Origin: CAZTGZ01 sp964613385
GTDB lineage: Bacteria; Bacteroidota; Bacteroidia; NS11-12g; UBA9320
Length of the DNA stretch: 64,000 nucleotides
Direction of reading: 5' to 3'
Assembly: GCA_964613385.1 (NCBI GenBank)
Contig: CAZTGZ010000013.1
Location: 1-64,000 of the forward strand
The notes below the pieces were generated by a model. That model saw only the letters and a list, made by a program, of their open reading frames with translations. It was not told the origin of the DNA and made no database searches. Positions within the stretch are counted from its first letter, which is position 1. Every line of letters begins with the position of its first letter. The position numbers were made by a program, and so were the translations under genes. This document shows positions 54,736 to 63,252 of this stretch, piece by piece.

Positions 54736-56079
54736 TTAACTGGAGCTAATCCTGCAACCAAATTTCTGAAATAATTCCGACATGAAGTCGCGATCTGCAA
54801 TTTTACTTTCCCAATTCTGACTGATGATATAATTGACCAACTCGGTATTTCTTCGCCCTTGTTCATAGGCAAAACTATATGGTTCTAAGGTAAAGCTAAC
54901 CAGCTCGTATTGTGATCTGAACAAATCCGGATATAATTCGCAAATATCGTGTTCCACTTTTTTGTAGTGTAAAAAGTCGCGATCACCTACTTTGTCGCGC
55001 ATCTCTACAAAATTTTGAAGAGCCAAATCAGCGATTGAATCGGCATTTCTTTTCCTTCGCGTTTCATATTCCTTCATGGCTTTTGAAAAGTCCGGCATAA
55101 ATTCCGTTAAACAGGCGTCTAATTCAACAACATCTTCGAATGCGCAATTCATACCCTGTCCGTAAAAAGGAACTACGGCATGGGCAGCGTCACCAATCAG
55201 AGCGGCTTTGCCCCGAGTCCAGGGAAAACAACGCACCGTAACCAGGGCTCCGGTCGGATTTCCAAAAAAATCTGTAACCAAATCAGGCATTAAGGTCAAG
55301 GCGTCGGGGAATTCAGCTGAGAAAAATTTGAGCAAAGAAGCTTCATCCTGAATCGAAGCAAAACTATGTTCCCCTTCAAAAGGGTAAAACAAGGTGCAGG
55401 TAAAGGTTTTGTCCGGATTTGGAAGTGCGATGAGCATATACTCGCCCCTTGGCCAGATATGCAAGCAGTTCGGATCCATGGCAAATTCACCATTTTTTGG
55501 CGCGATGGTCAGTTCCTTATAACCATGATTCAAATAATCCTGAGAATAATTGAAGCGATTGGTTTTCATCATTTCCAATCGCACCGCAGAAAAAGCTCCA
55601 TCTCCACCTATAATAAAGTCTGCCTGATCCTGAATGATTTCACCTACAGAGTTTTGAAAAGTTGCTTCACCTTTGTCCAGATCAACTTCGGTGCAGGTAT
55701 GTTCAAAGAACATGTTCACATTCTCATACCGGGCTGCATTCTCCAATAGAAGTATGTTCAACAGGCCTCTGGAAACAGAATGGATGCTTTGACCTTCCTT
55801 ACCATAGGGCTGGAAACTTTGATTTCCTTGAATATCGTGCATCATTCTGCCTTTCATCGGAATGGCCTGTTCGAGCATGGCTTCCTTTAGTCCTGCTTTT
55901 TCAAGAGCATTCAGGCCGCGCGTGCTCAGAGCCAGGTTGATAGATTTTCCGGCTGAAATTCTATGTTGACGCATATCAGGCCGGCGTTCATATAAACTAA
56001 CTGTATAACCTTTTTTACCGAGATAACCGGCCATAAGCGCACCAGCCAATCCGCCACCGGCAATGATGATTTTTTCCAT
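54736..56079 (-). CDS. kmo: kynurenine 3-monooxygenase
   Basis: 447 residues from the ATG at 56079, six bases after a perfect -7 element; an upstream extension (33 residues) would include the promoter. FAD-binding GGGLAGALMAGYLGKKGY (8-25), the DG region FIIGGDGAFSAVR, and GDAAHAVVPFYGQGMNCAFED are the three flavin hydroxylase motifs. The specific blocks AGKSINLALSTRGLNALE and FPWTRGKAALIGD match KMO. It hydroxylates kynurenine using NADPH and oxygen. The other kynurenine-pathway genes are not in this window. The C-terminus lacks the mitochondrial anchor of eukaryotic enzymes, as expected. Confidence 0.94.
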   Translation of the reverse strand: MEKIIIAGGGLAGALMAGYLGKKGYTVSLYERRPDMRQHRISAGKSINLALSTRGLNALEKAGLKEAMLEQAIPMKGRMMHDIQGNQSFQPYGKEGQSIHSVSRGLLNILLLENAARYENVNMFFEHTCTEVDLDKGEATFQNSVGEIIQDQADFIIGGDGAFSAVRLEMMKTNRFNYSQDYLNHGYKELTIAPKNGEFAMDPNCLHIWPRGEYMLIALPNPDKTFTCTLFYPFEGEHSFASIQDEASLLKFFSAEFPDALTLMPDLVTDFFGNPTGALVTVRCFPWTRGKAALIGDAAHAVVPFYGQGMNCAFEDVVELDACLTEFMPDFSKAMKEYETRRKRNADSIADLALQNFVEMRDKVGDRDFLHYKKVEHDICELYPDLFRSQYELVSFTLEPYSFAYEQGRRNTELVNYIISQNWESKIADRDFMSELFQKFGCRISSS

Positions 56080-56085
56080 GGGCTT

Positions 56086-56093
56086 CAAATTTA
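56086..56093 (-). promoter_or_regulatory. -7 element of kmo
   Basis: Plus-strand CAAATTTA, TAAATTTG on the minus strand, six bases before the ATG at 56079, giving a leaderless or very short leader. Confidence 0.55.
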
Positions 56094-56154
56094 GAAGAAA
56101 TTCAAACCCGAGCAGAAAATTAAGGCTGAATATAGAGGCTTGTTGATTAAAATC

Positions 56155-56186
56155 ATAAAAAAAGCCCCGGACCATAAGTCCGGGGC
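56155..56186 (-). terminator. intrinsic terminator of lipoprotein gene 56211
   Basis: A perfect 9-bp stem, GCCCCGGAC (56164-56172) with GTCCGGGGC (56178-56186), and a 5-base loop. On the minus strand it is followed by TTTTTTTATG, a strong intrinsic terminator located 25 bp after the stop of the lipoprotein gene and upstream of the kmo promoter. Confidence 0.88.
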
Positions 56187-56210
56187 CTTGATTATATTCT
56201 TTACCTATGA

Positions 56211-56747
56211 TTAATTGGTTGGGTTTGCCACCACTTCCAATTCAATTCTGGCTTCCATACCTATGGCCTGACCAATAGGTTCGGTTGTTGTTACATTGGC
56301 AGACACCTCAAAAGGGACTTTGATGATATCCAGCACATTTTCGTCTACCACGATAAGATTCACTTCTGTTAGACCATCCGGAATGTTGTCAATGGAAGCA
56401 ATTCTCTTTCCGGTAGCCTGACCAGAAGCAGGATCGCGGAAGAAAGCAACTGCGCTTTGCAATGGATTAAAATTCGCACCGGTAGGGCTCACAATTCTTA
56501 TGTTGCAAGACTTAACTTTTACCGATTCAAATTTGGCCAAATCCACCCCATTTGCATCTGCTATACTGTCGAGGTTTAAACTAATAATGGTGGGTGCCAG
56601 ATCAAAACTTCCGGTTTGAGTTTGAGCAGGAAGTGTAAAATTTACTGTGGCAAGCGTAATTCCGAATTTCACATCCAGAAGATCATCTGTACATGAATTC
56701 AGAAAAAGAGAAGTCACAGCTAATGCGGAAAGTAGAATTTTTTTCAT
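56211..56747 (-). CDS. lipoprotein, unknown
   Basis: 178 residues from the ATG at 56747 (MKKILLSALAV); a TTG further upstream overlaps the promoter. Lipobox FLNSC. The mature part is beta-rich, with no recognised family, and looks like a compact sandwich domain. It is a monocistronic unit with its own promoter (56760-56767) and terminator (56155-56186). Confidence 0.75.
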   Translation of the reverse strand: MKKILLSALAVTSLFLNSCTDDLLDVKFGITLATVNFTLPAQTQTGSFDLAPTIISLNLDSIADANGVDLAKFESVKVKSCNIRIVSPTGANFNPLQSAVAFFRDPASGQATGKRIASIDNIPDGLTEVNLIVVDENVLDIIKVPFEVSANVTTTEPIGQAIGMEARIELEVVANPTN

Positions 56748-56759
56748 GACTTTTTTCTT

Positions 56760-56767
56760 CAAAAATA
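56760..56767 (-). promoter_or_regulatory. -7 element of lipoprotein gene
   Basis: Plus-strand CAAAAATA, TATTTTTG on the minus strand, 12 bp before the ATG at 56747. Confidence 0.55.
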
Positions 56768-56934
56768 TAAGAAAAAATGGATAGAACGCCAGTTTTTTAA
56801 CAATAATGCAAATCCTTTACATGCCAAAAGAATAAAAATTCTAATGAAAAAATAGCCGGATTAGAGTCAAATGAAGTCTATAGATACATCCAAAAGGCCA
56901 ATTATAACCTCATAATCAATATAATGGATACCTA

Positions 56935-58191
56935 TTATCCGTGCAGGCATTTCAGAATCCATTGAATGCAATCCTCTGCGTCGATGATACTCCACGAATG
57001 TGGGTGTCTGTTGCCTTCCAATCGATATCCTTTTTGAAATGCATTGATAAATTCAGCCTTTGGGTTTCCGTTGTCGTTCAACCATTGAATCATTGCACTC
57101 TGATCCAGGCAATTCAAGTCATACATATCTACATGCCTGTTTTGCATCCACCAAACCGGATCAACATCCGCGTAAATTCTGACCGGAATGCCTATTAAAT
57201 ATCTGGCATTTCCCCCATCTTCACGGTTACGGGAAAAGGGAGAGTAATATTCATACATGTTCCCTGACGTTTCAGGGGAGCCCCCACAATATTTTTCAAA
57301 TTCCCGAAGTCCGTATGCAGGTTCATTCTGGCCCGGATTTTTGTGTAATTTACGTTTAAAATTGTGGTATATCGTTTCCAGGTCCGTTGGGCCGTCACAA
57401 TTGAACACTGCTATAGGCTTAATCACAGTGGCTGCCGAATTTTCCATGGCAAATTCTGCATACCGCATAGAAAAAATTCCACCCATTGACCATCCGCCCA
57501 AGACAAATTTGTCCTTTGGAATTTTATATTTTCCGATAGCGTGAGAAAACATCGCATTCATCCAATAAAGCGTTTCCGTTGTAAGCGTTAACCTTTGATT
57601 AATGGAGGGTACAAGTACGGCCAAATCATTTTGAAAAGCCAACGCGCAAAAGGAATTCATGCTACTTAACAAGTGTTCGGTAGTTTCCCAGGTGCCCGGC
57701 ATGAGCACAATACAACCTTTGACTTCCTTAGGAACGATACAATGGTAATATATCTGTTCTACTCCGTTGTCACCGTGATAAACACCGCTGCTATCCAATT
57801 CGGATAAGGTGTTCTTATGCAAATGGTTTAGGAGGTTTTCACTCAGAAACAAGGGTTCACCATCCTTAAAATTGCCTTCCAATTTTCGACTTCCCCTGAA
57901 ACTATAGATTCCCATACCATTGGGTTTCCCGTTTAATATTTCACCCGTGTATTGTGATGATTGCCTTCCTTGAGTATATCCGATCCAAGTTCCGTTTCCA
58001 TGCGCAAAACCATTCAAACATCCACCCGTCCAGGTTACACTGTCTTCGGTGAAAATATGCTTAAACCATACTTTACAATTGGGTCGTTCTGATTCTACAT
58101 AGAACCCCGGATGATCCTGACCTTGCAGAAAACCTGCTTTTAAAAGGCCTGATGCGAGCCATAACAAATATGCCCATTTCAATTTCCTCAT
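56935..58191 (-). CDS. secreted MORN-repeat and alpha/beta-hydrolase fusion
   Basis: 418 residues with a signal peptide ending at about FLQGQ. Residues about 50-115 hold two to three MORN repeats (WTGGCLNGFAHGNGTWIG, YTGEILNGKPNGMGIYSFRG, LEGNFKDGEP). Residues about 150-418 form an alpha/beta hydrolase: VLMPGTWE near the oxyanion strand, nucleophile Ser in GGWSMGG, an acid candidate in YADVDPVWW and the His in NRHPHSW. An esterase or lipase-like enzyme in the envelope is likely; the substrate is unknown. Confidence 0.82.
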   Translation of the reverse strand: MRKLKWAYLLWLASGLLKAGFLQGQDHPGFYVESERPNCKVWFKHIFTEDSVTWTGGCLNGFAHGNGTWIGYTQGRQSSQYTGEILNGKPNGMGIYSFRGSRKLEGNFKDGEPLFLSENLLNHLHKNTLSELDSSGVYHGDNGVEQIYYHCIVPKEVKGCIVLMPGTWETTEHLLSSMNSFCALAFQNDLAVLVPSINQRLTLTTETLYWMNAMFSHAIGKYKIPKDKFVLGGWSMGGIFSMRYAEFAMENSAATVIKPIAVFNCDGPTDLETIYHNFKRKLHKNPGQNEPAYGLREFEKYCGGSPETSGNMYEYYSPFSRNREDGGNARYLIGIPVRIYADVDPVWWMQNRHVDMYDLNCLDQSAMIQWLNDNGNPKAEFINAFQKGYRLEGNRHPHSWSIIDAEDCIQWILKCLHG

Positions 58192-58257
58192 ATGTATAAT
58201 AGCATCATCTGAAAATCAATGTGCCTTTAAATTTCCCATAGCTTAAAGCAAGCATAA

Positions 58258-60669
58258 TCACCTCTTAACAAGCACTTTACGAGTTGCTTTGTCACCATTC
58301 GCCAGATTAACCACCATTATATAAAGACCGTTGGGTAAATCCCGGATTTTCATGGTGGTACCCAATTCGGTTTTCAGCCTTTTACCCTGTAGATCAAATA
58401 ACTCTAATTTTTGTACACTTATCGTTGAATGAACATGGACCTGATCAGATGCTGGGTTGGGATAAATGCTCAAATCAAGGTCTTCTGCTCCTGGCACGCT
58501 TACACCGGCAACAAATCTCGTCTCTGCTTCAAATACGCCCCTTCCATGTGTGAAAATAAATAGCTTCCCATCGGTTTCCCGCAGTCGGATCATGGGTATT
58601 TGAACATTGGGAACCGACATTTCTTTTACCCAATTCTGACCACCATTTCGGGTCGTATATAAACCGAAATCTGTTGCGGCCGCTATAAAATTCGTGTCTT
58701 TTGAGTCTACTTCTACCCAATTGACCGGTAACTGAGCAGGTAGATCGCCACTAATATTCACCCAGGTAGGTTGATTCGTGTTGGCATTCAAGACTTTCCA
58801 CAATCTTGGATTGGCGGAAATGTTGTTCATGCTCAAATAAATAATCGTATGATCCAGGGGGTTTATTTCGATATTCCCAATAAAGGCGCCTCTTGCTGCA
58901 CTTGGAGCCAGGGCGGTCATCATAAATTCTGAGCCTGCCACGGCCGTTTTGGCCTCGTTTACCCGGTACAGCATACTGGATTGTCCGCCGAAATATAATG
59001 TTGGGTTATTTTCAGGTGTCATGCCTATGGCATAGATACTTCCTAAAATTTTGTTGGTCATGGCGGTCCAGGTAGTTCCCCTGTCTGTAGTTCTGTATAT
59101 TCTCGATTTCGTCGGAAAATAAACCTGATGGCCATCTTTGGGATTTAATTCGAATGGATTGATGAACCATAAATCATCACCGCTGGCCTGAATGGCTCCG
59201 TCTATGGTCGTCCAGGAACTTCCAAAATTGGTTGACCTGCGAATGTCACCATTTTGGGTTGAGGCATAAATAAGACTACTATCTTGTTGATTTACACCAC
59301 AATAAGACCCATCTCCACCTAAAATGTCATTGAAAATCGCATTTCCATTGAAAGCTGAGAAAGTGCCATTGTCTTGAGTGCCTCCCAAAATATTTGTGCC
59401 TCCGGGATAGAATGCGCCGGCATAAAACTGTGTGACATTGTAACCTATATTCAAGTTGATTGCCCCGGTGTTCATACTGCCGGTATTGTACAAATAAATT
59501 CCCCCATCGTTTCCAATCAGGCATTTATTCTCTCCTTTAAAAAACACCATTGTATGGTAATCGGCATGGGTATTTTGAATGGCCTTCCATGTATTTCCAC
59601 CATCCGTTGAGTAACCCGGCGTAACGCTTATGGCAGCTACCCATTCAGGGTTCTCCAGGTGCACCGCCAAATCCATACAATACCAGGCCCAGGAATAACT
59701 TACATTGGTACCGGGATCTGTCTTCAAAGTCCAATTAATCCCTCCATTGGTACTTCGGTATATTCCGAGCAAATCGGTGCAAGAACTGTTGGCAAATTGC
59801 GCATATATATGTTTTGGATTGCTTTCACAATAGGCCACTGAAATTCGATTGAAACCAGACGTTGGCAGGCCTCCTTCTATCTTGTTGATTCCGGTCGTAG
59901 ACTCATCTAAACGATACAATCCATATCCTGCAACCGTAAAAATAAGGGTACCATCTGCAAATACTTCTATATCATGAATGGCATAGCTCGTATTGTAAAT
60001 TTTGGTGAAGGTATTCCCTCCATTGGTACTTCTCCAAAGTCCCTTACTGTGGGTACCGACGTAAATGGTGCTATCCAATACCCTTGAATGTCGGACGGTC
60101 CAGATTTGGGTGAAGTTAGCATTGGATGTGGCGCTTAATTGCGTAAATGTCTGGCCGCCGTCTAAGGACTTAAATACGCCGTTACCGTCGATTCCGGCCG
60201 AATTGCCCATGCTTTCGCCCGTTCCAAAGTATATTTCATTCGGACTAAAAGGATTCTGTGTGAGGCTGGTTACAGCCAATGTGAGCGCGTGATCGTCGCT
60301 TTGTTTCCAGGTTTTACCGCGGTCATAGCTATTCCAGATGCCCCCTGAAATGGCTCCCGCAATGAGGTGCATGCTATCGGATTTATCGATAAGGATAGCC
60401 CGGGTCCGGCCACCCACATGATTGGGACCCCATTCCCGGATATTGAATAAATTACTGCCGGTTTTATGAAGCTTTTTATCCCAATTCTGCCATAAAGTTC
60501 TCAAACCGAAAGGTATTTCTCCTACTTCATTTTGCTTCATGACCCGATATTGCTCATAATATCCGGGATCCGGCCCGCGTTTGCTTTTCTGCTTCGTATC
60601 AGTTCTGCCGCATCCCACCGCTATGGCTAATAGCATGAAAATCAGGCTCAAAAAATAAATTTTGCGCAT
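58258..60669 (-). CDS. BNR/sortilin-propeller lipoprotein with T9SS tail
   Basis: 803 residues from the ATG at 60669, giving a signal peptide with lipobox-like AIAVGC. The body is a large VPS10/BNR-type propeller with repeated SxDxGxTW motifs (NSYDRGKTWKQ, KSLDGGQTFTQ, RSTNGGNTFTK, TTDRGTTWTA). The last 85 residues are a type A T9SS sorting domain (LDLSIYPNPASDQVHVH, LPNGLYIMVVNL, KVLVKR). Carrying both a lipobox and a T9SS tail is unusual. It starts 5 bp after the VOC-gene stop, so it is probably co-transcribed. Confidence 0.88.
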   Translation of the reverse strand: MRKIYFLSLIFMLLAIAVGCGRTDTKQKSKRGPDPGYYEQYRVMKQNEVGEIPFGLRTLWQNWDKKLHKTGSNLFNIREWGPNHVGGRTRAILIDKSDSMHLIAGAISGGIWNSYDRGKTWKQSDDHALTLAVTSLTQNPFSPNEIYFGTGESMGNSAGIDGNGVFKSLDGGQTFTQLSATSNANFTQIWTVRHSRVLDSTIYVGTHSKGLWRSTNGGNTFTKIYNTSYAIHDIEVFADGTLIFTVAGYGLYRLDESTTGINKIEGGLPTSGFNRISVAYCESNPKHIYAQFANSSCTDLLGIYRSTNGGINWTLKTDPGTNVSYSWAWYCMDLAVHLENPEWVAAISVTPGYSTDGGNTWKAIQNTHADYHTMVFFKGENKCLIGNDGGIYLYNTGSMNTGAINLNIGYNVTQFYAGAFYPGGTNILGGTQDNGTFSAFNGNAIFNDILGGDGSYCGVNQQDSSLIYASTQNGDIRRSTNFGSSWTTIDGAIQASGDDLWFINPFELNPKDGHQVYFPTKSRIYRTTDRGTTWTAMTNKILGSIYAIGMTPENNPTLYFGGQSSMLYRVNEAKTAVAGSEFMMTALAPSAARGAFIGNIEINPLDHTIIYLSMNNISANPRLWKVLNANTNQPTWVNISGDLPAQLPVNWVEVDSKDTNFIAAATDFGLYTTRNGGQNWVKEMSVPNVQIPMIRLRETDGKLFIFTHGRGVFEAETRFVAGVSVPGAEDLDLSIYPNPASDQVHVHSTISVQKLELFDLQGKRLKTELGTTMKIRDLPNGLYIMVVNLANGDKATRKVLVKR

Positions 60670-60674
60670 AGGTT

Positions 60675-61733
60675 TTAGTCTTTTTTGCGATTGAGAGAAA
60701 GGGCTTTCAACATGAAATTCGGCAAGGCCTTTTCCGGATTCCTCTTTCTCAGATCGAGGTACCAACCAATCTTTTTAAGTATAGGAATTTTATGGGTTTC
60801 TACAAACTCGATCAAGGTTCCATCCGGGTCTTCGATATACGAAAAATGTCCGGCTGCTTCTCCCATATCGAATGAATCGCTGCTATCCACGGTGAATGGA
60901 TGATTGGATGATTTGCACTTCTCTCTCAAATTCTGCATTCCGTGGATGTCAAAACAAAGATGAATGAATCCGCGGTCTCCCCAAAATCTGTTCTCAAAAA
61001 TGGCTTTGGGCTGACGATTTCTAACCTGAACCAATTCAATCACCGAACTTCCCAACAATTTGTGAAAGGCGCCCTTAGCTGCCTTTGACTTACTGAGACA
61101 TACGCGCTTAAATTCCGAATTTCCGCCAGGTATATTGGTCAAATCACTGAGTACTCCGGCTATTTCGTAATCAATCCGGTCATAACCCAAAATGTCAGAA
61201 TAGAACTGAATGGACTTTTCGATATCGCGCACGCCAATTACTGCACCTCCGACCCCGCCGGTAGGGCAGCCGTTATCTGATAACCAGGAATCACTTTCGC
61301 GAAGCTGGAAATAATTGTTAAATGGATCTTTTACCCAAAAGGACCTGATACCATTCGGCAAATCAATGATTTCCGATTTTATTTCAACATGTTCCTTTTT
61401 CATGTGATTCCAGGCATGCTGTATATTCCGGCATTTGATGATGCATCCAAATATCCCCAAATCACCTATGAGCACTTCATTTTCAGGTAGTTGTGGCTCA
61501 CGGCTCGTGTATTGCCAAATTTCAAATCCGCCTCCACCTTGCATATTTAAGGCGAGGATGGCATGGCGTTGATGAGGAACTCCACCTGTGTAAGGCAGCA
61601 TTAAATTGGCTTCGGCAGCTTCTTCAAAAATTGGCACATCCATACCAAATGACCTTCGGTAAAAGGCCCAGGCTTCATGTACATTGGGAATTCCAATTCC
61701 CATTTGTTGTATTCCGGCTATTGAATAAGACAT
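60675..61733 (-). CDS. two-domain VOC (glyoxalase/dioxygenase-like) protein
   Basis: 352 residues from the ATG at 61733. Two vicinal-oxygen-chelate modules: QMGIGIPNVHEAWAFYRRSFG (about 10-30) to FQLRESDSW, and AVIGVRDIEKSIQFYSDILG (about 167-186) to GTLIEFVET. His and Glu candidates for a metal site are present in the second half (RGFIHLCFD, LIEF). The family includes lactoylglutathione lyases and extradiol dioxygenases; the reaction here is not clear. The start codon lies just after an imperfect -7 (TATATTCG). Confidence 0.8.
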   Translation of the reverse strand: MSYSIAGIQQMGIGIPNVHEAWAFYRRSFGMDVPIFEEAAEANLMLPYTGGVPHQRHAILALNMQGGGGFEIWQYTSREPQLPENEVLIGDLGIFGCIIKCRNIQHAWNHMKKEHVEIKSEIIDLPNGIRSFWVKDPFNNYFQLRESDSWLSDNGCPTGGVGGAVIGVRDIEKSIQFYSDILGYDRIDYEIAGVLSDLTNIPGGNSEFKRVCLSKSKAAKGAFHKLLGSSVIELVQVRNRQPKAIFENRFWGDRGFIHLCFDIHGMQNLREKCKSSNHPFTVDSSDSFDMGEAAGHFSYIEDPDGTLIEFVETHKIPILKKIGWYLDLRKRNPEKALPNFMLKALSLNRKKD

Positions 61734-61832
61734 AAGACGCGAATATAACATGGATGAAGAGTAAACCGTTTTAATCTGCCATTTGAACTGCCTGAGGTTT
61801 TACCTTCGAAAAAGACAAACCTTCACATGAAA

Positions 61833-62630
61833 TCAGGCGTTCCAGTCTCTGTTAGAGCCAATTTTTACATATAAGCGCTTGCTGCATTTCCAAATCAAAT
61901 ACATCAAACGCTCCATTCGGGCTATCATTACAAATGGCTTGTTTTTTTCAATTGCCACAATAATGCGCTTCACACAATCTTTCGTGCTGATACCATTTGC
62001 CTGACCTGCATCCTTACTACCATATCTTTCACCATTTCCTTTGACGGCATTTTCGCTGATTGGCGTGTTAATTCTTCCGGGATATATCAGACTCACATGA
62101 ATTCCATCCTTATAATGCTCTATGGCCAAAGACTCAAAATACCCTTTAACAGCGTGCTTCGAAGCGGCATACGTCGATCGCATCCCCCAACCGAATAATC
62201 CCGACATACTGCTGATAACGACAATATTTCCGCCTTTGTTCCGAACCATATGCGGCAAAACAGATTTGGTCAACATAACCGGTCCAAAAAAATTCAGATC
62301 CATCAAATTTCTTTCCACTTCCTCAGAGGTCTCCATTACAGTGCCTCTCTGGCTCCTTCCTCCATTGTTGATCAACATGTCTATCTTTCCGAATCTGTTC
62401 AGAACCGTTTGAACCGCATCCGTGAATGACGATGTATTTGTCAAATCCAATGGAAGCACTAAGGTTTCACTTCCTGATTTCCGGCATTCGAGCGCAACTT
62501 CTTCCAATGCCTCTGAATTTCGGGCCGATAAAACCAACCGGTTATTCCCTGCAGCAAACTGAAGCGCCAATTCCTTTCCGATGCCGGAACTTGCTCCCGT
62601 TATCCAAATGACCTTTTCTCTTATATTCAT
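61833..62630 (-). CDS. short-chain dehydrogenase/reductase (DHRS7-like)
   Basis: 265 residues. Classical SDR: GASSGIG nucleotide loop (13-19), NNGG near 90, catalytic Ser in VISSMSG and YAASK. The C-terminal extension with a hydrophobic, basic stretch (MERLMYLIWKCSKRLYVK) suggests membrane association, as in DHRS7B-type enzymes acting on lipids. It starts 1 bp after the 4'-phosphopantetheinyl transferase stop, forming a two-gene operon. Confidence 0.9.
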   Translation of the reverse strand: MNIREKVIWITGASSGIGKELALQFAAGNNRLVLSARNSEALEEVALECRKSGSETLVLPLDLTNTSSFTDAVQTVLNRFGKIDMLINNGGRSQRGTVMETSEEVERNLMDLNFFGPVMLTKSVLPHMVRNKGGNIVVISSMSGLFGWGMRSTYAASKHAVKGYFESLAIEHYKDGIHVSLIYPGRINTPISENAVKGNGERYGSKDAGQANGISTKDCVKRIIVAIEKNKPFVMIARMERLMYLIWKCSKRLYVKIGSNRDWNA

Positions 62631-62631
62631 T

Positions 62632-63252
62632 TCAAATCATTCCCCTATGAGCCTTTTCAATCCAAACCAATAAGTAATCCGGTTCCGGAATTGAATATTT
62701 ACAATCAAATTTCACCCTCGTTTCATTTTTAATCATTTCAGCCTGTATGGTTTCGCTGGTCAAAGACTTCAAATCCACGAACAAATGTTTTCTAAAATCA
62801 ACACCTCCCAATCCATACCATTTAAAGATGCATTCTTTTACACACCATACGAAATAATGATTCATGATGTTGCGATCCTTCAGTGCTGGTCTCTCAAACT
62901 CATTCACAAATTTTGGCGCAATTCTCAAGATGCGATCGTCCATCTTTTCAATATCAATTCCCACGGGTTCATTTCCTATGATTGCAGCGGAATATTTACC
63001 GCTGTGCGACAAAGAAATATACCCTTCATCATCCACCAGGTAGGGTTTACCCAAATCGGTTTTGCTCCATTGGAGTTCCGGGTTTCCGCTCAGATGCTGA
63101 AGTAGAATTCTGGAACTCAAAAGATGTAAATCGCGCTGTTCGAGTCCGGTTACCTGCGTATTGGTTTGGTACCTTAGCTCTGCGACACTTTCGGTAATTT
63201 TCCATAAACCAACCTTATGATTTTCTGTATTTTCGACCTCAATTACCGGCAT
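62632..63252 (-). CDS. 4'-phosphopantetheinyl transferase
   Basis: 206 residues, Sfp/HetI type. Motifs: SLSHSGKYSAA (80-90), VGIDIEK with the magnesium-binding Asp100 and Glu102, and WCVKECIFKWYG with Glu140. The enzyme loads the pantetheine arm of CoA on carrier proteins of fatty-acid, polyketide or peptide synthases. No such megasynthase lies in the window. The start codon (63250-63252, minus) overlaps that of the divergent WD40 gene by two bases. Confidence 0.93.
   Translation of the reverse strand: MPVIEVENTENHKVGLWKITESVAELRYQTNTQVTGLEQRDLHLLSSRILLQHLSGNPELQWSKTDLGKPYLVDDEGYISLSHSGKYSAAIIGNEPVGIDIEKMDDRILRIAPKFVNEFERPALKDRNIMNHYFVWCVKECIFKWYGLGGVDFRKHLFVDLKSLTSETIQAEMIKNETRVKFDCKYSIPEPDYLLVWIEKAHRGMI

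Noticed and set aside
55366..55749. 127-codon open frame on the plus strand
   Set aside because: Shadow of kmo on the opposite strand.
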